Origin: Clostridiales bacterium
Lineage (GTDB): Bacteria > Bacillota > Clostridia > Lachnospirales > Lachnospiraceae
Direction: 5' to 3'
Assembly: GCA_029012085.1 (NCBI GenBank)
Contig: JAQXLK010000298.1
Location: 1-52,341 of the forward strand
DNA: 52,341 nt
Part shown: positions 28,925-37,700 of the stretch, in pieces
How the letters are laid out: the number at the start of each line of letters is the position of its first letter
Position numbering within the stretch: position 1 is the first letter of the stretch
The notes under the pieces: generated by a model
Told to the model about the DNA's origin: nothing
The model's database searches: none
Seen by the model: only the letters and a program-made list of their open reading frames with translations
Position numbers and translations under genes: made by a program

Positions 28925-30661
28925 CTAATTGTCTTTATCTCTAAATGCGTCGATAATTGCCTTTACAGCAAACACAATAGCTATCATGCTTATGATTCCG
29001 ATTATCACCATAAAAATGATTTCGACACATTGAATTCCACTACTAAAATCATTCCATTCTCCACCGGAAGAAAATTTGGCAATAAAGTCAAAACAATCAA
29101 TTAATGCAGAGGATATTCCTAACATGGCAAACAAACCCATGATTGCCTGTATCTTTCCGTCGCTTTTTTTCTCTCGTGCTTCACGTGCTTCGCGCTCTTT
29201 CTGAGCTTCATAATCTCTACGTTGTTCTGCCTGCCATGCGTCTGCCATCCTTTTGTTTTCTTCCCGTTGCCGCTGTTCTCGCTGCAAAACATCCAACGCA
29301 TTTAAACCGGAAGTGACACTCTTCACATCATCATGCACTCTTAGCTGTTCTTTAAGGTAAACATAAAACTCACTTTGGTGATGAATATGACTGACCGATG
29401 TAGCCATACTCTTTGTCAGAAACAGATTAATTTCACCAAATAGTTCAGTGATTCTTTTATCCAATGGCTCTGTCAAATATTTTCCGTTCACAGCAGAAAT
29501 TTCAGCCTGTATTTTTTCGGCATATATCAGTAGCGAGAATGACTGATATAACGTTTTTAAATATAGTGTAAAATAATCTGTTCGTATTTTGACGGGTATA
29601 AGACTATTAAATACTTCTGTATTATCATCACATGGCCATGCGAGGTAAGAAACTCCTTCCTGCGTTGCATACCATATTGCATCATCAAATGGTCTTTTCA
29701 TTTTGGCAGTAACATCATCACTATAATGGTATGTATCCTTATATCCATTTGTTAAATGATATGCCAATGTGAATTTATCACGCATGGAATCGTTTGAATC
29801 GCTCATTCCAAAAGAAGCATATGTGAACAATATTGCTTTGTCCGGGACGGTCATATCATCTACAGAATATTGGTTGTCTGTATATATTTTTTCATAGGAA
29901 AGACCTTCTGTATTTTCCATGCTTTTTTTTAGCATGCTGTCATATGAAGATTTTCTTTCTGCAAAATAACTCACATTGAGAAAACCTAATAAATCCTGCA
30001 GCCATTTTGCAATGGAAAATGGACTTATATATTTTTTATGTCCTTTTGCTTCACTTAATACGATACCCTGCTCGGGCATCAAATTACTTTTTTCCCATAA
30101 CAAAGTACGTTCGCTTCTGTTTAACTCTCTAATATTATTTTGAAACTGCTTTAAATGATTTGAATTCATTCCTTCCTTCGGTAAGGCGATTTCATACCAG
30201 ACAAATCCCAATCCGTTTCTAAACAGCATCAATCCTACATTTTTGAAAGTAAGATTCCATCCCTCTGGAAGAGCGGTGTCTTTTTTTGAAATTCCTTCCG
30301 GATAATACAAGAGTTCTTTTATTTTTTTTCCATCCTTCGTCTCTGATTCGTCACTTCTCCAAAACAACCATTCACATCCGGCTTTTTGCTCTGCCAAGTC
30401 GTCTGTTTTGTTATCAAAGCGAAATTCATTCTTAATATATTCGTACAGGTCACTTTCTGCACCGGCTGTAGATGCGCTTCTTCTTGTCCAATCATTTCGA
30501 AATTCTCCGGTGGGCTTCTTTTCCCCTGTTTGTTTATCTTTCTTTAAATTTTCCGCTTTTTGATTTTCAACCTTTTGATACGCTTCTTCAAAAGACTCTT
30601 TGTATTGAAATGGAACAATATATCTTAAACATGTTGCATTTACACTATATAAACTACTCAT
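28925..30661 (-). CDS. Unknown protein with two C-terminal TM segments (cassette B, gene 4)
   Basis: Charged coiled-coil-like segment then IQAIMGLFAMLGISSALIDCFDFI and IIFMVIIGIISMIAIVFAVKAIIDAF. Confidence 0.8.
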   Translation of the reverse strand: MSSLYSVNATCLRYIVPFQYKESFEEAYQKVENQKAENLKKDKQTGEKKPTGEFRNDWTRRSASTAGAESDLYEYIKNEFRFDNKTDDLAEQKAGCEWLFWRSDESETKDGKKIKELLYYPEGISKKDTALPEGWNLTFKNVGLMLFRNGLGFVWYEIALPKEGMNSNHLKQFQNNIRELNRSERTLLWEKSNLMPEQGIVLSEAKGHKKYISPFSIAKWLQDLLGFLNVSYFAERKSSYDSMLKKSMENTEGLSYEKIYTDNQYSVDDMTVPDKAILFTYASFGMSDSNDSMRDKFTLAYHLTNGYKDTYHYSDDVTAKMKRPFDDAIWYATQEGVSYLAWPCDDNTEVFNSLIPVKIRTDYFTLYLKTLYQSFSLLIYAEKIQAEISAVNGKYLTEPLDKRITELFGEINLFLTKSMATSVSHIHHQSEFYVYLKEQLRVHDDVKSVTSGLNALDVLQREQRQREENKRMADAWQAEQRRDYEAQKEREAREAREKKSDGKIQAIMGLFAMLGISSALIDCFDFIAKFSSGGEWNDFSSGIQCVEIIFMVIIGIISMIAIVFAVKAIIDAFRDKDN

Positions 30662-30676
30662 TGTCCAATATCCTTC

Positions 30677-32953
30677 CTATCTGTACATAAATGTAAAATA
30701 CTGCTCAAGCTCCTGGTATCTCTTTCGACCATCCAGCGAAAAACGGGTATCCTTAAAAACTTGAAAATGTTCTTGTAAATATGCTGCTAATTCATTTGTA
30801 ATCCGGTCTCTCTCTAATACGTTTCCTGTAAATTCAGCAACTTCAGCTTCTCCGAATTTTTCAAGTGCTGCAATAATCTCACCCCGGTATTTGAGACAAT
30901 CTTTTTTATGTTGAGAAAACATCTTACGTGCATTTTCATCCTTTTTATGGATTGCAAGCATCTCCAGATACTTATATATAATCTCCCATGGATGACCACT
31001 CGGTTCGTTTCCATCTTTCTCGATTAGCGTTTCATGCAATCCGCAAAGTTTTTCCCATAAAGTGTCATCTATCATATCCCGGTGAAAATAGAATAATCCT
31101 CTGACCAAAACATATATAGCATATTCATTGGAAAATAGAGAGTCCACATCTTCTTCCATATTTGTGATGTATCGAAGCCTCTGATTATAGGTGTTTCGTC
31201 CATCAAAATAATCGGTGGCTTCTTCTTCAAAGGCATCGCGCATGTCCATATCTGCGTAAAAATGAAGTAAATAGGACTGTGTAATTTTGTAATTAGCAGA
31301 ACCTTTCTCCAGTTTATCCAAAGCCTCCCTGAATTTTCCTTCAGCGCTGCAATCTTTCTGTTCTGCAAGAATTCTTGCCAGCTGGCTGATTGCTTTTGCT
31401 TCCTCTAAAAACTCTGTGTTTACATCATTTTTTAGAATTTCCCGTTTCATTTCTGATGCCAGCTGTTGACTGGCAACATTATATTCTGCAATCTGCAGTG
31501 CCTTATCCCATTCAAACCGGTCCTCCAGACAAACTACAAGTTTATTATTTGTATGAAGAAAGGCATCGACTCCTGCATAAAATGTGTATTGTTTGCATTT
31601 CTCATAATATTCCAAGGCTTTCGCCGCATTTCCAACATGGCAGAAAGCGGAAAAACCTGCATCATAAAGTTTATAGAGAACGGCAGATTTCATGTCGGTG
31701 CTTTTGTATTGATCTGCTACCTTAGGAATCATTAATTCAAATTGCTGTATCAGATACAATAGCTTTTCCTGATCCAGATTATTAATCGTAAGTAGTGAAG
31801 AAAGCTCATTTACACTCTTATTAAAATATTCCGGACGAATCGTTGTTCTTATTCTTTCTTCTAAGTAAGGAAACCATGTCTGGCTGTAGTGCTCTGCAAA
31901 TCTGCCTTTTTTGATTTTTGCATCATATGTTATGGAAAGCGCTTCAAAATAATTCTTATGTTCATAGCAGTTCCATGCCTGTGCAAAATCATTATCAATC
32001 TCATCATAACCAAAGACCAGATTTTCATTCTGTGGATTGATATTCTCAACCCGGTCGAGAATTTCACCAAGCCATCCGTCCGCACAATCTCCATTTAATT
32101 TATATCCCAGCATGGAGCAAATACTGTCTGACAGATATAAAAATTCCATCATTTGCCTGTTTGGCTCATACTGGATGGATTTTACATATAGTTTTTCAAT
32201 CTTAATGGAAACATTGCCGCTGTTTACCATTTCCTGCGCAATTAATGTTCTGTAAATATCGGCATTCATTACACTGTAGTACTTATAATCAGACTGTTCG
32301 ACCCCGGTTGTTCTGTATGCCTGTTTTCGAAACTCATCAGCCAGCGAACGGTCCAGGTCTTTTACATTGCCGGTAGACCTTGTGGCAATATCTATGTTTA
32401 TCGGTGGCATTTGTCCCGATGGATACAGTGGGTTATGGAAGATAATCCGATTCACGACAGACCCTGCCATATGAAAGTATCTGTTTGCAGCCCAATCATC
32501 CTTAGCCAGCATATTTGCATTTTCTGCCAGAAGACGTTTTTTACCAGCATCACTCTTTAGCATGACAAATAGATGGTATTTCCCCCGGCGTTCACGTATC
32601 CGGTTTCCTTTTTCATTGTAAAGAGGCTGTCCGCCATATGTTCCGGCTGTAATAAATTCCGGTAGTGTTTCTGACACCTTTGTTTTCACAGGGCCAATAA
32701 CCTTATGGTCTCTTTCCATATTGCCATTGGAATGTAAGTCCTGTGGATACCGGAACCCTTCCCCGGCATCGGTCATCACGTTCTTATAGTAGGCACGAAT
32801 TCTTTCCCGCTCCGTTCTTTCCTCAATCTGTACATCACCACTATTTTCCCCATCATCAAAAATCAGTCCGGCTATAAATAATGGTTTGTTTTCTTCGTTT
32901 TCAAAGTTACCATATTCATCCAATGAAATTGTTATCATCTGTTTATCCCCCAA
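30677..32953 (-). CDS. Protein with DUF3800/RNase H-like N-terminal region and helical-repeat (TPR-like) C-terminal region (cassette B, gene 3)
   Basis: N-terminus ISLDEYGNFENEENKPLFIAGLIFDD; later INIDIATRS and SIQYEPNRQMMEFLYLSDSICSML resemble DUF3800 motifs; rest is alpha-helical repeat-like. Confidence 0.65.
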   Translation of the reverse strand: MGDKQMITISLDEYGNFENEENKPLFIAGLIFDDGENSGDVQIEERTERERIRAYYKNVMTDAGEGFRYPQDLHSNGNMERDHKVIGPVKTKVSETLPEFITAGTYGGQPLYNEKGNRIRERRGKYHLFVMLKSDAGKKRLLAENANMLAKDDWAANRYFHMAGSVVNRIIFHNPLYPSGQMPPINIDIATRSTGNVKDLDRSLADEFRKQAYRTTGVEQSDYKYYSVMNADIYRTLIAQEMVNSGNVSIKIEKLYVKSIQYEPNRQMMEFLYLSDSICSMLGYKLNGDCADGWLGEILDRVENINPQNENLVFGYDEIDNDFAQAWNCYEHKNYFEALSITYDAKIKKGRFAEHYSQTWFPYLEERIRTTIRPEYFNKSVNELSSLLTINNLDQEKLLYLIQQFELMIPKVADQYKSTDMKSAVLYKLYDAGFSAFCHVGNAAKALEYYEKCKQYTFYAGVDAFLHTNNKLVVCLEDRFEWDKALQIAEYNVASQQLASEMKREILKNDVNTEFLEEAKAISQLARILAEQKDCSAEGKFREALDKLEKGSANYKITQSYLLHFYADMDMRDAFEEEATDYFDGRNTYNQRLRYITNMEEDVDSLFSNEYAIYVLVRGLFYFHRDMIDDTLWEKLCGLHETLIEKDGNEPSGHPWEIIYKYLEMLAIHKKDENARKMFSQHKKDCLKYRGEIIAALEKFGEAEVAEFTGNVLERDRITNELAAYLQEHFQVFKDTRFSLDGRKRYQELEQYFTFMYR

Positions 32954-33027
32954 ATATCTTATTCGTCAGCAAGCTATAAAGCAGGCTGGCGTTCCTTTTT
33001 CTTCCGTTCTTCACTTTCGGATTCTCA

Positions 33028-33729
33028 TCATTTTAGCAATGCTTCCACTTCGTAAATTTTTGAAAACACCATTTCTGCTTCCTTTGATAAATACTTATCT
33101 GACAGGTAATGGTTAAATATTGACTTTGCCTCATTTAGACGTTCCTTTACCATAGAACATACCTTCTCATACGAAGAACCATTTCGATTGCTTTTCATGC
33201 AGTATTGTAAGCACTGGAAATAATATAAATAATAATAAACGCCTTCTTCCTTAAACAAAATCATGTTATTTAATGGGTATGTATGGTAAACTGCATTATA
33301 TGCCTGCTTGAAATAATCCGGATTTTGTTTTGCTTTAGAAACTTCAAGAAAGAACATAATTTGTTGTATAAGTTGGTTGTAACGTTCATCATTTATATAC
33401 TTCAGCAATGCGTTTATACTTTCATCATCCTGGATTTGAACAACTTTTTCTAATACTGTTCCAATATCAACCATACTCTTAAGCTGGCTTAGACGCCCCG
33501 TCTCTTCTCTATTTGAAAGTGCGATAGCGTCATCTTCCTTTGAAATCCATTGATTTTTGGAACAAGCTGCTCCTATTTTTTGATAAAATCTTTTTATTCT
33601 TTGTAATTGTTTTTCTGAATTTTCCAAATCTTCTATCTCTTTTTCGGCAGTTTGTTTTTGTTCTAAAATGAGCATATAATTTTTGTACCATGGCAGATTT
33701 TCCATTCGATCCATTCCATTACACCTCAC
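33028..33729 (-). CDS. Hypothetical protein, N-terminal coiled coil (cassette B, gene 2)
   Basis: ORF overlaps gene 1 by 11 bp; EQKQTAEKEIEDLENSEKQLQRIKRFYQ. Confidence 0.75.
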   Translation of the reverse strand: MRCNGMDRMENLPWYKNYMLILEQKQTAEKEIEDLENSEKQLQRIKRFYQKIGAACSKNQWISKEDDAIALSNREETGRLSQLKSMVDIGTVLEKVVQIQDDESINALLKYINDERYNQLIQQIMFFLEVSKAKQNPDYFKQAYNAVYHTYPLNNMILFKEEGVYYYLYYFQCLQYCMKSNRNGSSYEKVCSMVKERLNEAKSIFNHYLSDKYLSKEAEMVFSKIYEVEALLK

Positions 33730-35626
33730 TTTCTTTATCGTGCAGATTCTTCGTTAACTGATCGTACCAAATTCTGAAATAATCAGATTTGTACATTTCA
33801 TCAACAAATTTACTCAGCTCCACATACGATTTAAATTTATCTGTATTTTCCATGTACCTGCAGGCGTCGTCTAATGAACGCCAATGAATTGTTTCTCCAT
33901 TACTTCTCGTGTATGAAAATACGTAATCTTTCCCCATATAAAAATACAATTGTACGGAAGCTTTTATTGCCTTTCGATACAATGGAAACCGTCCCTTATT
34001 TTCACTGTGATTGCAAAATTCTACAATTGCATCTTCCATCTCTTTTGCCATCTTTTGGCCATCTGAATCATCATTTCCGGCAAAATATGCTTCCGATAAT
34101 AAATGTTGTTCACTCCATTTTCGGATATCGATGCCGTCAATAAATCTATCAAATCCTTTTAATATGGAGTCAAAGTGAAACATATTTCTCACTTTTATAA
34201 ATCTATAGATTACCTGTCTTGCAAATTCTTGCCTTGTATATGACCGATCCTTCCAGTATATTTTATCCATAGCCGGATTCATGTGATACAATAATTTGAA
34301 GTAAATGTAGTCTGCGTTTTCCATATCTCCTTTTTTACAGGCTTCACGTAAGGCATTCCTGTCTAATAGATAATAATCTACATATTTGTTTGTTCCGGAC
34401 AGACATTCCTTGAAAAATACATTTAATTCCGGCATATCGTCATTGGTAACAACTGTCAAATAACGGATTCCCGTATCCCAGTTCATTGCCATATTTTCAA
34501 TTAACTTTTTAAAGTTGAATTCTTCATCTTCCTTATCGTATAGATTCCCGGCAAATTCAAAAAAAATACTTGACCTATTTACATAAAGCTCTTTGATTTG
34601 TTTTTGAACATAAACCTTGCATTCGTCAAATTTGTCTTTCCTTTCTTTAGACGCATAGAAATCATCAAACCATGCATAGTTTCTATATCGATCTCCAATA
34701 ATCTCTAAATATTTAAGAATTTCCGCTGCCCATTGGTATAGAGAACCAGCCTCGGGTTCCCAGCTTCCGATTAACGATATTTCCTGCTCATCCTCAGTCC
34801 TATGGGCAAAATCTGTATTTCTCAAAATACGTAATTTATCTAATGCATTCTCTTCATATTCACACTGACGAGACAATATATCCTTACCATTTTTCTGAAA
34901 ATCTTTTAATTCTTTTTCCAGAGCTTTTGCTGCTGCTTTTTCGTCCTTAAGCTCTTCACTTATATTTGTTATCTCTGCGGCATCCTTTATGGCAGAAACG
35001 CGTTCAGTAAAGAGTTCTAATTTAGTAGGGGGAAGCGGTTCATCTTCCCAATCTGTATCTTCGTCCTCTTCATAATCGTTTTCAAGTTCCTCATTTTCTG
35101 AAACATTCGAAATATTAAAATCTTTATCCTCATAAAACGGACCATTCATTTCTTCGGATTCTTTACTCTCTACAATCTTTTCTTCCGTGTTATCTTCTGA
35201 AGATTCCAGTATTTGTTTTCTTCTCTCTAAAATCTCCTCTTTCTTTTCAAGTTCATCAATCCTTGATTTTTGTAGTTCGATTTTTGCTTCTAATTCACGA
35301 CGTGAAATTGTTAATGCGTCTTTTCGTACAAAATCATTGATTACAGCACATGCATTGGTAATATCAAACATACTAATATTTCCTTGCTCAAATTCGTCAC
35401 TTTCGCGTTGCAAATCTTTGTTTACCTTAGCAAGCTTAGTCTGAACCTTTTTTATCTGCACCCATTCTGTCAGGTCCATCTTTGTGTACATTTCTATTGA
35501 ATAAAGGATAACCTTTGTCGTAGCCTCATATAAATTCTCTTTTACAGACTGAAGTTTCATCTTACCAATTTCAGAATCATTGGTATACATTTGCCGAGCA
35601 AATTTTTTCTTTTCCGTCGTATCCAT
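33719..35626 (-). CDS. Hypothetical protein, coiled-coil and acidic N-terminal half (cassette B, gene 1)
   Basis: 635-aa ORF; RRELEAKIELQKSRIDELEKKEEILERRKQ; ELENDYEEDEDTDWEDE. Confidence 0.8.
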   Translation of the reverse strand: MDTTEKKKFARQMYTNDSEIGKMKLQSVKENLYEATTKVILYSIEMYTKMDLTEWVQIKKVQTKLAKVNKDLQRESDEFEQGNISMFDITNACAVINDFVRKDALTISRRELEAKIELQKSRIDELEKKEEILERRKQILESSEDNTEEKIVESKESEEMNGPFYEDKDFNISNVSENEELENDYEEDEDTDWEDEPLPPTKLELFTERVSAIKDAAEITNISEELKDEKAAAKALEKELKDFQKNGKDILSRQCEYEENALDKLRILRNTDFAHRTEDEQEISLIGSWEPEAGSLYQWAAEILKYLEIIGDRYRNYAWFDDFYASKERKDKFDECKVYVQKQIKELYVNRSSIFFEFAGNLYDKEDEEFNFKKLIENMAMNWDTGIRYLTVVTNDDMPELNVFFKECLSGTNKYVDYYLLDRNALREACKKGDMENADYIYFKLLYHMNPAMDKIYWKDRSYTRQEFARQVIYRFIKVRNMFHFDSILKGFDRFIDGIDIRKWSEQHLLSEAYFAGNDDSDGQKMAKEMEDAIVEFCNHSENKGRFPLYRKAIKASVQLYFYMGKDYVFSYTRSNGETIHWRSLDDACRYMENTDKFKSYVELSKFVDEMYKSDYFRIWYDQLTKNLHDKESEV

Positions 35627-35903
35627 GAATGGTCTCCCCCTCTTAATTAAATAACCAATTTCATCATACTCGGCGTGATAATGGATGTCAACTGAATGCG
35701 ATTAGAAATGAATGCAATGATAGTCAATTAGGGTTTAAGGCTAGCCTTTTAGAATAATGTAATGAGGATTATATATTCTATATTTAGGCTTCTATGTTCT
35801 AATGCGGCACTCAAGGGACTAAAAATATGAGAAATAGAAAGAATGGAGCCGGCATTTAGAGAGTGTGAATGACAGATTACTTATGTTCAAGAGAAATATA
35901 TGT

Positions 35904-35932
35904 TTGACATAAAATGAGAGCAATGTTATTAT
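35904..35932 (+). promoter_or_regulatory. Strong sigmaA promoter for a short antisense (antitoxin) RNA
   Basis: TTGACA (35904-35909), 17 nt, TATTAT (35927-35932). Confidence 0.75.
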
Positions 35933-35939
35933 AGGAATA

Positions 35940-36028
35940 TAAAAAAGGTGTTGCCGATGACGGTTCGCCTGATTATCTGGTTAAAAAATAACCGTTCAGT
36001 TTCCAGGCTGGGGCGGTTATTTTTTTGT
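35940..36028 (+). ncRNA. Putative antitoxin RNA of a type I toxin-antitoxin, overlapping the toxin mRNA 3' end
   Basis: Promoter at 35904-35932; terminator hairpin AATAACCG...CGGTTATT followed by TTTTTT; convergent to the toxin ORF. Confidence 0.65.
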
Positions 36029-36121
36029 GGTCTTATTGCTATTCGAGCCAATCGCATAGCCAAGACCAAATGAGGTTAAGCAGAGACTAAGCACTGCAAT
36101 CAAGTCAGCAATTGTAAGCAT
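36017..36121 (-). CDS. Putative holin-like toxin (type I TA), 34 aa
   Basis: MLTIADLIAVLSLCLTSFGLGYAIGSNSNKTTKK*, SD AGGAGG (complement of 36131-36136); matches the small Firmicutes holin-like toxin pattern. Absent from the ORF track because of length. Confidence 0.85.
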   Translation of the reverse strand: MLTIADLIAVLSLCLTSFGLGYAIGSNSNKTTKK

Positions 36122-36308
36122 AAGCAGAGTCCTCCTTTCCTAGATTTCACGAATGGAATGAATCTATGTAATCGGAGCTATCAACTCTCCGCAAAAAGCA
36201 AAGCGCCATATAAAATTATAAATTAACAAAAAATATAGGAAACCTATTGACGCAAAACTGCAAAGAGTGATATATATATCAATATAAACAGCATATACGT
36301 TAGCAAGG

Positions 36309-36346
36309 GAGCTATATTTTATTCAGAAATATAGCTCCTATTTTTT
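36309..36346 (+). terminator. Intrinsic terminator/attenuator upstream of the first amidohydrolase gene
   Basis: GGAGCTATATTT-TATTCAG-AAATATAGCTCC then TATTTTTTG. Confidence 0.75.
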
Positions 36347-36378
36347 GTCTGTAAATAAGAGAAAAGGATGGATGGTTT

Positions 36379-37626
36379 ATGAAGAAATATGTAAATGTAA
36401 GATTAAAAGGTGACAAAGATTTAAAGCAGATTTTAGTAGAGGATGGGGTAATAAAGGAAATTGCAGCAGAAATACCGGTTAAGTGTGAAACGATTGATTT
36501 GGAAGGAAACCTTACGGTACCACCCTATGTAGACCCACATCTTCATTTAGATTATGTGTTTACTGCGAATATTGGCGGACAAAATGGAAGTGGAACCCTT
36601 TTTGAGGGAATCCAGCGATGGAGCGAATTTAAGGAAAAGCAGACGGTGGAAGAGGTAAAGGAAAGAGCGTATGCCGGAATTCGGAAAGAAATGCTTCACG
36701 GTGTCCAGTGTATCCGTACACATGTAGATGTAACAGACCCGAAACAGACTTCCTTGAAGGCTTTGCTAGAGGTGAAAGAAAGTGTGAAGGACTATGTGGA
36801 TTTGCAGATTGTAGCATTTCCACAGGAAGGAATGTATGCCTACAAAGGCGGCGACGAATTCGTAGAAGAGGCATTAAAAATGGGGGCGGATTGTGTAGGT
36901 GCAATTCCTCACTACGAGCTGGCAAGAGAATTTGGTGAAAAATCCATTCATAAAACAGTCGAACTTGCAGTAAAGTATGACAAACTGATTGATGTACATT
37001 GTGATGAAACAGATGATGTACAAAGCCGTTTTTTAGAGCTTTTAAATGCTTTAGTGCTGATGGAAGGGATTGGCAGCAAAACCGCTGCAAGTCATACATG
37101 CTCCTTTGGGTCAGCAGATAACAGCTATGCCTTTCGTATGATGAAATTATTTATGCGGTCAGGTATTAATTTTATCTCCTGTCCGACAGAGAATATTTAT
37201 CTGCAGGGCAGACAGGACAGCTATCCAAAACGCAGGGGGCTTACCAGAGTAAAGGAATTTAACGATCTTGGCATCAATGTCTGTTTTGCCCAGGATTCCA
37301 TGTCGGACCCGTGGTATCCATTAGGAAATGGTAATATGATGAATATTTTAGATCATGGAATCCATATTGCGCAGATGATGAGTCCGGAAGAGATTGAAAA
37401 TGCATTGGATTTAGTTACGGTAAATGGTGCGAAGACTATGAATTTGTCTGAATCCTATGGAATTGAAGAGGGCAAACCGGCAAACTTTATTGTAATTGAT
37501 GCAAAAAATGAGTTTGATGCGGTTTGCGAAAGAGCAGATGTGCTGGCGTCTATCCGAAATGGAGAGTATCTGTTTAAAAAGGAACCGGCAAAGTTTACTC
37601 ATGCGGTTGATTTGCTGAAAGCGTAA
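36379..37626 (+). CDS. Cytosine deaminase-like amidohydrolase (paralog 1)
   Basis: PPYVDPHLHLD, TRTHVDVTD-type IRTHVDVTD, VDVHCDETDDVQSRF, YPKRRGLTRVKEF: closely CodA-like. Confidence 0.85.
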   Translation: MKKYVNVRLKGDKDLKQILVEDGVIKEIAAEIPVKCETIDLEGNLTVPPYVDPHLHLDYVFTANIGGQNGSGTLFEGIQRWSEFKEKQTVEEVKERAYAGIRKEMLHGVQCIRTHVDVTDPKQTSLKALLEVKESVKDYVDLQIVAFPQEGMYAYKGGDEFVEEALKMGADCVGAIPHYELAREFGEKSIHKTVELAVKYDKLIDVHCDETDDVQSRFLELLNALVLMEGIGSKTAASHTCSFGSADNSYAFRMMKLFMRSGINFISCPTENIYLQGRQDSYPKRRGLTRVKEFNDLGINVCFAQDSMSDPWYPLGNGNMMNILDHGIHIAQMMSPEEIENALDLVTVNGAKTMNLSESYGIEEGKPANFIVIDAKNEFDAVCERADVLASIRNGEYLFKKEPAKFTHAVDLLKA

Positions 37627-37700
37627 GAGGCGACCGAAAGGATTTTGTGTTCAGAACAAAATGAGCGGTTGTGAATTTTTAGTACAAAGGAGAGGATAAT

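Noticed and set aside
36220-36305. Firm annotation of a c-di-GMP (GEMM-I) riboswitch upstream of 36379
   Set aside because: Only the hairpin plus GACGCAAA segment resembles the aptamer; lower P2 and P3 pairings could not be drawn convincingly, so it is left as a finding only.
37642-37662. ATTTTGT-N7-ACAAAAT dyad upstream of the PucR gene as a third member of the shared operator set
   Set aside because: Half-site spacing differs from TTGTA-N7-TACAA and no -10 occurs at the equivalent distance; it may be a weak hairpin.
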